From Leucobacter musarum subsp. musarum (lineage in GTDB: Bacteria > Actinomycetota > Actinomycetes > Actinomycetales > Microbacteriaceae), in contig NZ_JHBW01000069.1 of assembly GCF_001273845.1 (NCBI RefSeq), forward strand, positions 153,072-217,071: a stretch of 64,000 nt of DNA, written 5' to 3'. The notes beneath the pieces were generated by a model, which made no database searches, was not told the DNA's origin, and saw nothing but the letters and a program-made list of their open reading frames with translations. The position numbers and the translations under genes were made by a program. Shown here in pieces: positions 7,728 to 15,029 of the stretch (within the stretch, counting starts at the first letter, position 1; every line of letters starts with the position of its first letter).

Positions 7728-9986
7728 ATGGGAGTGGTCACTCACCTGCAGCAGGTTCGCGCCGCAGACACGCTTACGCGCGCTCTTGCACTGTCGCACG
7801 AATTCGCCTCAGCGCCAGTGCACGGAAACGATACTGAGCCCGCAATCGCCGAAGCGCTCGCTGCTGTGATCGAAGCGCTGGCAGGCACGGACCAGGTGCT
7901 CGCCATCGCCGCATTGCACGCAGCGGTTCGCATCGATCATCACACTGTGGACGAGCTCCTCGAAGAGGCCGTGCGGGATCGCCGCGCGCACATTCGTGAG
8001 CACGCCGCTTGGGCTTGCGCTTCTCGCCCATTTCGCGAGTCCACCGTCGACGCCCTCCTGGAAATGGTAATGACGGGCGGTCTCGGCGGCATGCTCGCGC
8101 AACAGTGCTTGGAGGAGTGGGGCCGGGTACACGCCAGACTGATCACACGGCACCTCATTACAGCGCTCGCACAGGGCTCAAGTGCTCACTCGCGCCGACT
8201 CCTCGTCGAGACGCTCGGACTGCTGCACACGCCGAACGCCATCGACCTGATCCAGCACATGGAGGCCGATGATCAGGAGCCTGCGCCCGTCCGCGAAGCT
8301 GCTGCAGCAGCTGTCGCGAACCTCTCCGAGGATCGCGCTGCGCGCACGAAAGAGTGTGGAGCCCAATCTGGGCGCGCCGGCGTGACCGTTGCTCAGCTCT
8401 TCCTCGGCGCCGACATTGATGCCGAACTGCGCCGCGTCGGGAGCGGCAACAACGGGGGTATCGCGACGCTCCTGGTGCGGCTGGGAGATGCGCTGGTCGA
8501 TCCCGCAGTCCGGGAGGGCGGCCAAGAACCTCTCGGGCAATCTGGCGCAGTCTCACGCGTTGTCACGCTCTCGCGCGAGCGCGGTGACGCTCCCCGTCGC
8601 GCGCACAGCGCACACCTGCCAGCGACGCCTCCCGGAGCCCTCTCCACTCATCACACCTACGACACCGTACCGCTCGCCGTCACTGCGACGAGCGCTGACG
8701 ACGCCTGGTCGAACTACATCTCGGCAAGACGCGGCATCGCGCGAGCACTGCGCCGTCATGGCCCCGTCGACGCCGTGCACTTGCGCATGGCCGATGTCGG
8801 AACGCTTGCCGCCTGGCACGTCGCACGCGCCGCCGGCGTCGCCATAGTGTTCACTGCCGCCCCTGATCCACACGCGCTCATCGAAACGCTTGAACACAGC
8901 GGCACGCTGACTCGCGAAAACTTCGGCGAGCACGACGCGGCTGATCGCTATTGGTTCCGCACCCGACTCGTACACGACCTCGCCCACTCGGCACATCACA
9001 CGGTGCTCATGCCGCGGGAGCACTTGCGCGAAGATTTCGCGCGACTCGTGAGCATTGATATCGCCGGTACCGCCACTGGGAATGGGCGTGCGCGCCGAAG
9101 TGACGCCGCGCTTTCCTCCCAATTCTCCGCGATCGCTGAAGGCATCGACGTGCAGGTGATCGATGACGCCGTCGCCGAGGCAACCGACGCGGCGATCGGC
9201 TCACCCGCGTCGCCCGCGATCGCGCAACTGCAACAGCTCCTCAACGCGCTCCCGGCGGCACGGCGAACACTTCCCCTGCTGCTGTCAGTCGGAAGACTGC
9301 ACCGCGTCAAAGGAATGGCTGACGTCGTCGCCGCCTGGGCCGGTTCAGATTTGCGCGATCGCTGCAACTTACTGATCGTCGGCGGCGATCTGCGTACCCC
9401 CTCGCCCGACGAGACCGAACAACTCGCACGCATCGACGCGCTGGTCGATCCGGCACATCGGGCTGATTTCGGGCTGCTGCTCGCCGGCCACCGCCCAAAC
9501 GCGGTCACCGCGCGGTGGATGGCGGCCGCGCAGATCGGTCTTCCCGGGTTTGCAGCGCCTCATGGGGTCTACGTGTGCGGCAGTGTGAAAGAAGAGTTCG
9601 GGCTTGCAATATTGGAGGCCCTCGCTGCCGGCCTCTTCGTCGTTGCTCCCCAGCGAGGCGGCCCAGCAACCTATCTCGTTCACGGCGAAACCGGCTTCCT
9701 CACCGACACGTCGAACGGTGCCAAACTGCGCGCTGCGCTGGCCGAGGCTTTCACCATTGCCGCGAGTCCACACGCCGCGAAGCGGGCCGAACGCGCACGC
9801 CGTGCGGTGCTCGAAAGGTTCTCGATCCGCACGATGGCCGCCAATCTGTCGCGCATCTACGCCTCCGCTACGGCGCATTCGCACGAGACGGGTCAGCGGC
9901 TCCAACGGCAGCCCTCCCTCAAACCTCTTCTCTCTGCCCATCCACGCCCCCTCGTGCATACCCTCGGATCGGACGGCCATTCGTGA
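7728..9986 (+). CDS. HEAT-repeat domain fused to a GT4-type glycosyltransferase
   Basis: A 752-residue protein. Residues ~40-210 are helical HEAT-like repeats (paired Ala/Leu-rich helices such as VLAIAALHAAVRIDHHTVDELLEEAVRDRRAHIREHAAWAC). Residues ~230-700 form a retaining GT-B glycosyltransferase of family 4, with LLSVGRLHRVKGMADVV and the donor-binding E-x7-E segment KEEFGLAILEALAAG. It should move a sugar from a nucleotide donor to an unknown acceptor. A HEAT module in front of GT4 is unusual and may bind a partner protein. GAAGG lies five bases before the ATG. The last four bases overlap the next gene (GTGA), so the two glycosyltransferases are translated together. Confidence 0.85.
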   Translation: MGVVTHLQQVRAADTLTRALALSHEFASAPVHGNDTEPAIAEALAAVIEALAGTDQVLAIAALHAAVRIDHHTVDELLEEAVRDRRAHIREHAAWACASRPFRESTVDALLEMVMTGGLGGMLAQQCLEEWGRVHARLITRHLITALAQGSSAHSRRLLVETLGLLHTPNAIDLIQHMEADDQEPAPVREAAAAAVANLSEDRAARTKECGAQSGRAGVTVAQLFLGADIDAELRRVGSGNNGGIATLLVRLGDALVDPAVREGGQEPLGQSGAVSRVVTLSRERGDAPRRAHSAHLPATPPGALSTHHTYDTVPLAVTATSADDAWSNYISARRGIARALRRHGPVDAVHLRMADVGTLAAWHVARAAGVAIVFTAAPDPHALIETLEHSGTLTRENFGEHDAADRYWFRTRLVHDLAHSAHHTVLMPREHLREDFARLVSIDIAGTATGNGRARRSDAALSSQFSAIAEGIDVQVIDDAVAEATDAAIGSPASPAIAQLQQLLNALPAARRTLPLLLSVGRLHRVKGMADVVAAWAGSDLRDRCNLLIVGGDLRTPSPDETEQLARIDALVDPAHRADFGLLLAGHRPNAVTARWMAAAQIGLPGFAAPHGVYVCGSVKEEFGLAILEALAAGLFVVAPQRGGPATYLVHGETGFLTDTSNGAKLRAALAEAFTIAASPHAAKRAERARRAVLERFSIRTMAANLSRIYASATAHSHETGQRLQRQPSLKPLLSAHPRPLVHTLGSDGHS

Positions 9987-11299
9987 CTCTCCTCATCATC
10001 AGCCCCGACTACGCCTCACACCTGTACCCGCTCGCGGCAATGGGCAGTGTGTGGCGCGAACACGGGCACCGAGTGGTTGTCGCCACCGGACAAGCGACTG
10101 CAGAGATCGTCGCCGCGTTCGGCTACGATCAAGAACCCCTGCAGCTCAGCCAAGGCTCGAACCCCGGCACGATCCGCGCCGAGGAGCAGCCCCGGGGCGA
10201 AGATGACGCGCTGCGCGGATTCTTCGCGGCGACGCACGGAGGGATGATCGAGACGTTGGCATTCCAAGCGCGCGCTCGCCTGCACGACCTCATGTGGGAA
10301 CCCGTCGCTACCGCAGGGCGCGTCCTCGACATCATCGAGCGAGTGCAGCCTGACGAGATCATCGTCGACCACCTCGCGTTCAGCGCGCGGCTCGCACTGC
10401 AGGCTGCCGGCGTTTCCCACGTCGACGTGGTGCTGGGTCATCCGACCGCGCTGCCACTGCCTGCTGCGGGCGAACTCTACGGCTACCCGCCGGCCTGGCC
10501 CGACGCGTTCACACCGGATCCCGATGAACTCGACGAGCTGCGCGAGCTGTGCCGCGAGGTGAGCGAGCGCTTCACCGAGGAATGGAATGCGGCACTCCAC
10601 GAGATTGCCCCGGATCGTGCTCCGTCACCTGACGCGTTCGCCGAGCACGGCGACTTTCTCGTGTTCAACTATCCCGCAGCACTCATGCCGGCAGACCGAG
10701 CCGCCCTCTTGCCACCGCACACCTGCATCGGATCCTCGCTGCGGCCGGAAGCCCCCGACGCTGAGGTGGCGTCGTGGCTGCAGGCCAGCGACGAGCCATT
10801 CGTCTACGTCAGCTTCGGCAGCTTTCTCTCGGTGCGCGGCGACGTGCTCGCCCGCGTCGCCGCCGCCCTACGCGACCTCGGGGTTCGTGCCGCAATCGCA
10901 CACGGGTCGTCGCAGCGGGAAGCGCTCGGGGAGATCCCGCAATCGTGGCTAGTCCGCGAGTTCCTGCCACAGGTCACCCTGCTCGAACAGGCAGCAGCAG
11001 CGGTGACGCACGGCGGCAATAACAGTGTCACTGAGGCTTTGGCGTTCGATGTACCACTCATCGTGCTGCCGTTCTCAACCGATCAGTTCGCCGGCGCCGA
11101 GGCGCTCGAGCGAGCCGGGCTGGGGATCGCTCTGGCACCGAACACCGCGACGGTCTCGCAGCTCGCCTCAGCAATCTCAGCGACCCTGTCCGGATTCGGT
11201 GATCGTTCTGCCGCTGCAGCGAGTGTTGCCGAGAACCATGGCGCAGAACTCGCGTTCCAAGCTCGGGAGCGAAACCTTTCCACTGCACTCGCTCGCTAG
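9983..11299 (+). CDS. GT1-family (MGT-type) glycosyltransferase
   Basis: A 438-residue protein starting at GTG 9983 inside the stop of the preceding gene. The first residues (VTLLIISPDYASHLYPLAAMGSVWREHGHRVVVATG) are the acceptor-domain beginning of macrolide-type glycosyltransferases. The C-terminal half has YVSFGSF and the nucleotide-sugar signature HGGNNSVTEALAFDVPLI followed by FSTDQFAGAEALERAGLG. It probably glycosylates a small hydrophobic molecule. It ends on the four bases CTAG, which are also the end of the oppositely oriented regulator gene, so the two transcripts collide tail to tail. Confidence 0.9.
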   Translation: MTLLIISPDYASHLYPLAAMGSVWREHGHRVVVATGQATAEIVAAFGYDQEPLQLSQGSNPGTIRAEEQPRGEDDALRGFFAATHGGMIETLAFQARARLHDLMWEPVATAGRVLDIIERVQPDEIIVDHLAFSARLALQAAGVSHVDVVLGHPTALPLPAAGELYGYPPAWPDAFTPDPDELDELRELCREVSERFTEEWNAALHEIAPDRAPSPDAFAEHGDFLVFNYPAALMPADRAALLPPHTCIGSSLRPEAPDAEVASWLQASDEPFVYVSFGSFLSVRGDVLARVAAALRDLGVRAAIAHGSSQREALGEIPQSWLVREFLPQVTLLEQAAAAVTHGGNNSVTEALAFDVPLIVLPFSTDQFAGAEALERAGLGIALAPNTATVSQLASAISATLSGFGDRSAAAASVAENHGAELAFQARERNLSTALAR

Positions 11300-12387
11300 A
11301 GCAGGCACGCCTTCTCGAAGGCGAGTTCGGCGCCGATCGCGTCTCGTGCCCAGATCGCCGCCGCGAGATCCTCGTACCCAGAGATGACGCGCTCCCAGTT
11401 GTTCGCCTGTTGCGTCCACACGCCGTCGAGCTGGTCTCCCAGTGACTCAATGGTGTTCGTCACGGTATTGACGAGGTGTCGATTCGGACAGGTATCGAGC
11501 ATGAGCCGCACCAGGGCTGAGCCGTGCTCGCGATGCCGGGCGATGTCGCCCGCGTGTGCTGCTCCCTGCGCCCGCTCGACCGCGTGCAGCACACGCGAAA
11601 GCTCTGCTCCGCGCAGTTCGGCGGCGGTCAGCCTGACGGTCGCACCGAGCAGTGCGCCGACCATCTGCGTGACCGCGACATCATCGCCCGCGAGCACCGA
11701 GGGGGCCGGCTCAGCGATACCGTCGGAGAGCTGCGCGACCGAATCCCCGGTAATGCGGAACGCATGCTCGAGCGCCAACTCCGCAGCAACTGCGTCACCG
11801 CTATCGATGGCCGACCGCAGCGCAGAGTAGCTCCCGTGCAGGCGATCCCATTGCGGCGCTTCTTCTGCCTGCGTCAACGAGATGAGATACGAGAGCGCCT
11901 CGATACGCCCCTGCGTCGCCCGCGCGAGCTCGGGGTTCGGGCAGGCGTGCACGAGAAATTCGATGAACTGCCACGTGTGTGCCGCGTACTCGTAGGGCTC
12001 TTGCTCCCCGACCGCATCGAGCAACTGCCCGAGCTGCAGCGAGAGAGACTCGCGCTCGCACGTCGGCAGCGCGGGAATCGTGACTCGCGCCACCCCTCCC
12101 AGCAGCGCACCGAGGCACTGGATGATCTGATCGCGCTCTTCCAGTGCGGGCAACACGACGCGCGGGCGCTCGATATCGACCGCTTCGATCAACCCGACCT
12201 TGGCCAGTTCGCGCATCACGTCACGCGCGGCGGCGTCTGAGAGCCCGAGCCATCGCTGCAACTCCCAGTAATCGATCGCTTCACCAGGCTTGAGCGTGCC
12301 GTCGAAAATCGCCGACCGCACGCGGTGGAAGGGCGTATGACTGAGTTCCGGGCTTCCCGATCCTGCGGGGGTTCTCGGGATCGCCAT
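11296..12387 (-). CDS. GntR-like regulator with two FCD-like halves
   Basis: A 363-residue protein. Residues ~18-80 form a winged helix (FHRVRSAIFDGTLKPGEAIDYWELQRWLGLSDAAARDVMRELAKVGLIEAV), as in FadR/GntR regulators. About 280 helical residues follow. They appear to be two copies of an FCD-like effector domain: each has a helix rich in Glu/Arg, a conserved C-P-N-(R/P)-x-L-(A/V) turn (HACPNPELARAT; DTCPNRHLVNTV), and ends in an AELA(L/F)E(H/K)A helix. Normal FadR proteins have one such domain and are ~230 residues. GGAG lies five bases before the ATG. It is last in the minus-strand set and may regulate it or the convergent glycosyltransferases. The ligand is unknown. Confidence 0.75.
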   Translation of the reverse strand: MAIPRTPAGSGSPELSHTPFHRVRSAIFDGTLKPGEAIDYWELQRWLGLSDAAARDVMRELAKVGLIEAVDIERPRVVLPALEERDQIIQCLGALLGGVARVTIPALPTCERESLSLQLGQLLDAVGEQEPYEYAAHTWQFIEFLVHACPNPELARATQGRIEALSYLISLTQAEEAPQWDRLHGSYSALRSAIDSGDAVAAELALEHAFRITGDSVAQLSDGIAEPAPSVLAGDDVAVTQMVGALLGATVRLTAAELRGAELSRVLHAVERAQGAAHAGDIARHREHGSALVRLMLDTCPNRHLVNTVTNTIESLGDQLDGVWTQQANNWERVISGYEDLAAAIWARDAIGAELAFEKACLL

Positions 12388-12497
12388 GCGTGCTCCAGCC
12401 GGTCGAAAACAGCGTCACCGACACACTACCCGGAGCGCGCTCCGAATTTTGCATTGCTGTGCAAAACACACAATTCGGTTCTTGAGTCAGCTCTCCC

Positions 12498-13118
12498 CTA
12501 CTCCGGACGCAGCAGGTGCCGTAGCAGGGGCATGGCGAGTTCCAAGCGCGCCGGCAGCGACTTCCACCCGTCGCTCATACCCGACATGACCTGTGCGCCG
12601 ACGAAGATCTCGTTGAGGAGCTCGCCGATGTCTTCCGCGGGCAGCGTCGACGTGATCGATCCCTCGGACAGGCCCTCACGAATGAGGTCGGTCGTCGTGT
12701 TCTGCCAATCACGATAGTGATCGTGCCCGACCTGCTTAAGGTTGTCGGGGAGCGACGCGAGTAGCCGAATGCCCGCCTGCACCACCTTGTCGACCGAGAT
12801 CAGCGCCGCCATGTTCGTGAGCAGCACCAGCATGCGGTCGAAGGCAGAGTCGTCGCCGGCGACGCTCGTCGTGAACACCTCAGTCATACGGGTCTGCTGC
12901 AGTGTCAGCACGGCAGAAGCAACGTCGTCTTTGTTGCCGAAGTGGAAATAGAGTGACCCAACGCTGACACCGGCTTCCTCGGAGATGTCGGTGAGCTTCG
13001 CGTTGTTGTAGTCCAAGCGCGCGAAGACGATCGCCGCCGACTCGAGCAGCAGGGTCTCAGTTTCCAGGCTGCGCGGTTGCCGCTTCCTGGGGGTGGTACG
13101 GGTGGTGTTGGAGGCCAC
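12498..13118 (-). CDS. TetR-family regulator resembling gamma-butyrolactone receptors (ArpA/ScbR)
   Basis: A 206-residue protein. Residues ~15-65 are a TetR helix-turn-helix (LTDISEEAGVSVGSLYFHFGNKDDV). The ligand domain has features of butyrolactone receptors: an A-G-(I/V)-R-L segment near residue 117, a W in HYRDWQ, and FVGAQVMSGMSDGWKSLPARLELAMPLLRHLL at the end, matching the AGIQVVSQTVSDYQDL...LL.ILP region remembered from ScbR. The start is GTG at 13116-13118, with AGGAAGG seven bases upstream, rather than an upstream open stretch. It lies 79 bases after the SDR gene in the same direction as the AfsA-like gene. It probably represses this locus until the signal binds; this is inferred. 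Confidence 0.75.
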   Translation of the reverse strand: MASNTTRTTPRKRQPRSLETETLLLESAAIVFARLDYNNAKLTDISEEAGVSVGSLYFHFGNKDDVASAVLTLQQTRMTEVFTTSVAGDDSAFDRMLVLLTNMAALISVDKVVQAGIRLLASLPDNLKQVGHDHYRDWQNTTTDLIREGLSEGSITSTLPAEDIGELLNEIFVGAQVMSGMSDGWKSLPARLELAMPLLRHLLRPE

Positions 13119-13197
13119 GGGGGCACCTTCCTGTGTTGAGAGCTTCGTCCATCGTATGAGCGACTGGGTGGGTGGCCGATGAGGCAGTCGCCTTAAT

Positions 13198-14031
13198 TCA
13201 TGTCGCCTCGCGCACCGACTTCTGCCGCCCCCGTCGCGCACCTAACATCGACCCACCGGTGACGTCGAGGGCGGAACCCGTGATGCGGCGGGCAGCGGGA
13301 GACGCCAGGAACACGACGGCCTGCGCGACATCATCGGGGTGCGCGACGCCGCCGAGCACCGCGAACGTGTCCATGTAGGCGATCGCCTCAGCATTCTGGA
13401 ACAACTCGTACCCGTTGTCGGTAAACCCGGGGACCACGGTATTGATGCGAATTCCCCGTTCTGCCAGGGTCTCAGCGGCCTGCACCGTGAACGATTCGAG
13501 CGCGGCCTTACTCATCGCGTACGCGGTATCACCCGGACTCGAAAAGTGGGCGGACGCCGATGAGATGTTCACAATCGAAGCGTCTCTCGGCATCACCGGA
13601 ACCAGCGACTGCACGAGAAAGAACGGTGCGCGCACGTTCGTGGCGAAGAAGTAGTCGAAGTCGTTCGGCGTCGTCCGAGCGAATTCGGGGCTGAGCAGCT
13701 CGGCGGCGTTGTTCACGATGAGGGTGAGCTCATGGCCATCAGACAACAGTTGCCGTGCACGGTCGCTGACCGCGACCACACCGGATTGCGTGCTCAGATC
13801 AGCACGCACGGTGAAACTCTCAACGCCCGCCGCACTGCACGCCCGTTCGATGTCGCGCAGTCGCGAATGCTCGGCGCGCGAGTGGAGCAAAAGCGTGTAC
13901 CCGGCAGCGGCAAGCGCGTGCGCAATGCGACTGCCGATCCCGCCGCTTGCTCCGGTCACGAGCGCAAGCCCCCGCGACGGCGTCTGCTCAGTCACGAGCG
14001 CAAGCCCCCGCGACGGCGTCTGCTCAGTCAT
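13198..14031 (-). CDS. SDR-family reductase with duplicated N-terminus, butyrolactone-pathway candidate
   Basis: A 277-residue classical short-chain dehydrogenase: nucleotide-binding VTGASGGIG, NNAAEL, the catalytic Ser region NISSASAHFS, and YAMSKAAL (catalytic Tyr/Lys). Its start overlaps the end of the AfsA-like gene by eight bases. In Streptomyces, AfsA-type synthases are accompanied by such a reductase that reduces the butenolide or the 6-keto group, which suggests the same here. The first 26 residues contain a perfect 12-residue tandem duplication (TEQTPSRGLALV twice) from a 36-bp DNA repeat, so the second copy is the normal start of the Rossmann fold. The GTG/ATG context of the ancestral start is blurred by this duplication. 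Confidence 0.85.
   Translation of the reverse strand: MTEQTPSRGLALVTEQTPSRGLALVTGASGGIGSRIAHALAAAGYTLLLHSRAEHSRLRDIERACSAAGVESFTVRADLSTQSGVVAVSDRARQLLSDGHELTLIVNNAAELLSPEFARTTPNDFDYFFATNVRAPFFLVQSLVPVMPRDASIVNISSASAHFSSPGDTAYAMSKAALESFTVQAAETLAERGIRINTVVPGFTDNGYELFQNAEAIAYMDTFAVLGGVAHPDDVAQAVVFLASPAARRITGSALDVTGGSMLGARRGRQKSVREAT
13955..14026. repeat. Two-copy 36-bp tandem repeat at the SDR start / AfsA-like stop
   Basis: Bases 13955-13990 are repeated exactly at 13991-14026, followed by the first ten bases of a third copy with one mismatch (GTCATGAGCG). The unit is a multiple of three and keeps the SDR frame. Identity of the copies implies a recent event, probably slippage between the flanking ten-base repeats. 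Confidence 0.95.
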
Positions 14032-14794
14032 GAGCGAGGTGCCGCTCGTGCGTCGCGAACCGCATCTGCACCTGCGCAATTTCGACGCCGCGCTGACGCA
14101 CGTGCGCCGTCGTCGCATTCGACTGCTCGCTCCGGTCGATGTCGATGGGCACGTTCGCGGTGCCCACGCGGGTGAAGTTGACCTCGAGCCACTCGACCGC
14201 ACGAACCGTGCGATTGTCGTGGGTCGCGTCGAGGGCACGCGTGACGATCTGCATGCCTGCCAGGTGGGCATGTTGCGCATCGATCTGCGGTTTTCGCGCA
14301 TTGAGGCGCAGCATCTCACGGGCTCGCTCAGCGATCGAGGGCGCAGGGTTGGTGATGGTGGATCGACTCATCTGCTCGATCCGCTCGAACAGGTCGGAAT
14401 CGAGATAGACCCCTTCAATCTCGCTGCGCGCCGCACGCACGCAGCCGGCGGCAATCTCCACGGACGCCGCAACGACGACCTTTTTGCCGGCCCCCGAACG
14501 CTGGGACCGGCAGAGCAGCGTCAGTTCTCCGGAGCGACTCAGCTCCGCGTCATCAACCGCCGTGAACGCGGCCCGGGTGAGCAGCGACCGTGTCTCCAGC
14601 GGAACACCCAGCTGCAGGTGCGCGAAGCAGTGCATTGCCTGACGCGCGATTTCGATGGCGACGACGGGCCCGAGGTCAACGTCTGCAGGGATCCGGTACC
14701 GAAATCTCGCGCCGACCTCCGAAATCTCAATGACCTCTTGCACCCACGTGCGCCGATCATCTGCCTGGTGCGCCAGAGTGGCGAGCGATTCCAC
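14024..14794 (-). CDS. AfsA/ScbA-like gamma-butyrolactone biosynthesis protein (double hot-dog)
   Basis: A protein of about 256 residues. Residues ~10-70 contain a segment close to the AfsA pattern D-P-x-x-x-x-E-x-x-R-Q-(A/S): DLGPVVAIEIARQAMHCFAHLQLGVPLETRSLLTRAAFTAVDDAEL. A second, more divergent repeat follows from ~residue 130 (NARKPQIDAQHAHLAGMQIVTRAL...VRAVEWLEVNFTRVG). AfsA proteins join a beta-ketoacyl chain to dihydroxyacetone phosphate, the key step to A-factor-type signals. The frame is open to 14914, but a TAGAAT box at 14839-14844 lies inside that extension. I therefore place the start at GTG 14792-14794, preceded by GAGGGG. The next gene overlaps its stop. It is shorter than Streptomyces AfsA (~300 residues), so function is inferred. 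Confidence 0.7.
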   Translation of the reverse strand: MESLATLAHQADDRRTWVQEVIEISEVGARFRYRIPADVDLGPVVAIEIARQAMHCFAHLQLGVPLETRSLLTRAAFTAVDDAELSRSGELTLLCRSQRSGAGKKVVVAASVEIAAGCVRAARSEIEGVYLDSDLFERIEQMSRSTITNPAPSIAERAREMLRLNARKPQIDAQHAHLAGMQIVTRALDATHDNRTVRAVEWLEVNFTRVGTANVPIDIDRSEQSNATTAHVRQRGVEIAQVQMRFATHERHLAHD

Positions 14795-14814
14795 GAAGCA
14801 CCCCTCACCCGAAT

Positions 14815-15029
14815 TGACATTTCTTGAATCCAAATTAGATTCTAAACACTCCCGGTCGTTGCAATGCATCAATTGTGCGAATTTCATGCGCGTGTTCAGC
14901 AGAGAAGCAGCCAAGCCACAGCGCCGACGAACGAAATCGGTCCAGTGAACGTGTTGAAAATTGTTGGGACAACGCAGTGAATTCCGCCTAGGCTTATTTC
15001 ATAGCCACAGGCAAAAGATAGGAATACCC
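14815..15029. promoter_or_regulatory. Divergent promoter region of the AfsA-like and ATP-grasp genes
   Basis: On the minus strand TAGAAT (14839-14844) is a good -10 box, with a transcript start about 37 bases before GTG 14794. It is overlapped by an imperfect inverted repeat, GAATC (14826-14830) and GATTC (14838-14842) with a 7-base spacer, a possible operator for the TetR regulator. The plus-strand half is AT-rich before the ATP-grasp gene. Confidence 0.45.

Noticed and set aside
13709..14827. 372-codon plus-strand frame over the SDR and AfsA-like genes
   Set aside because: Antisense shadow; the minus-strand proteins have clear motifs and overlapping starts.
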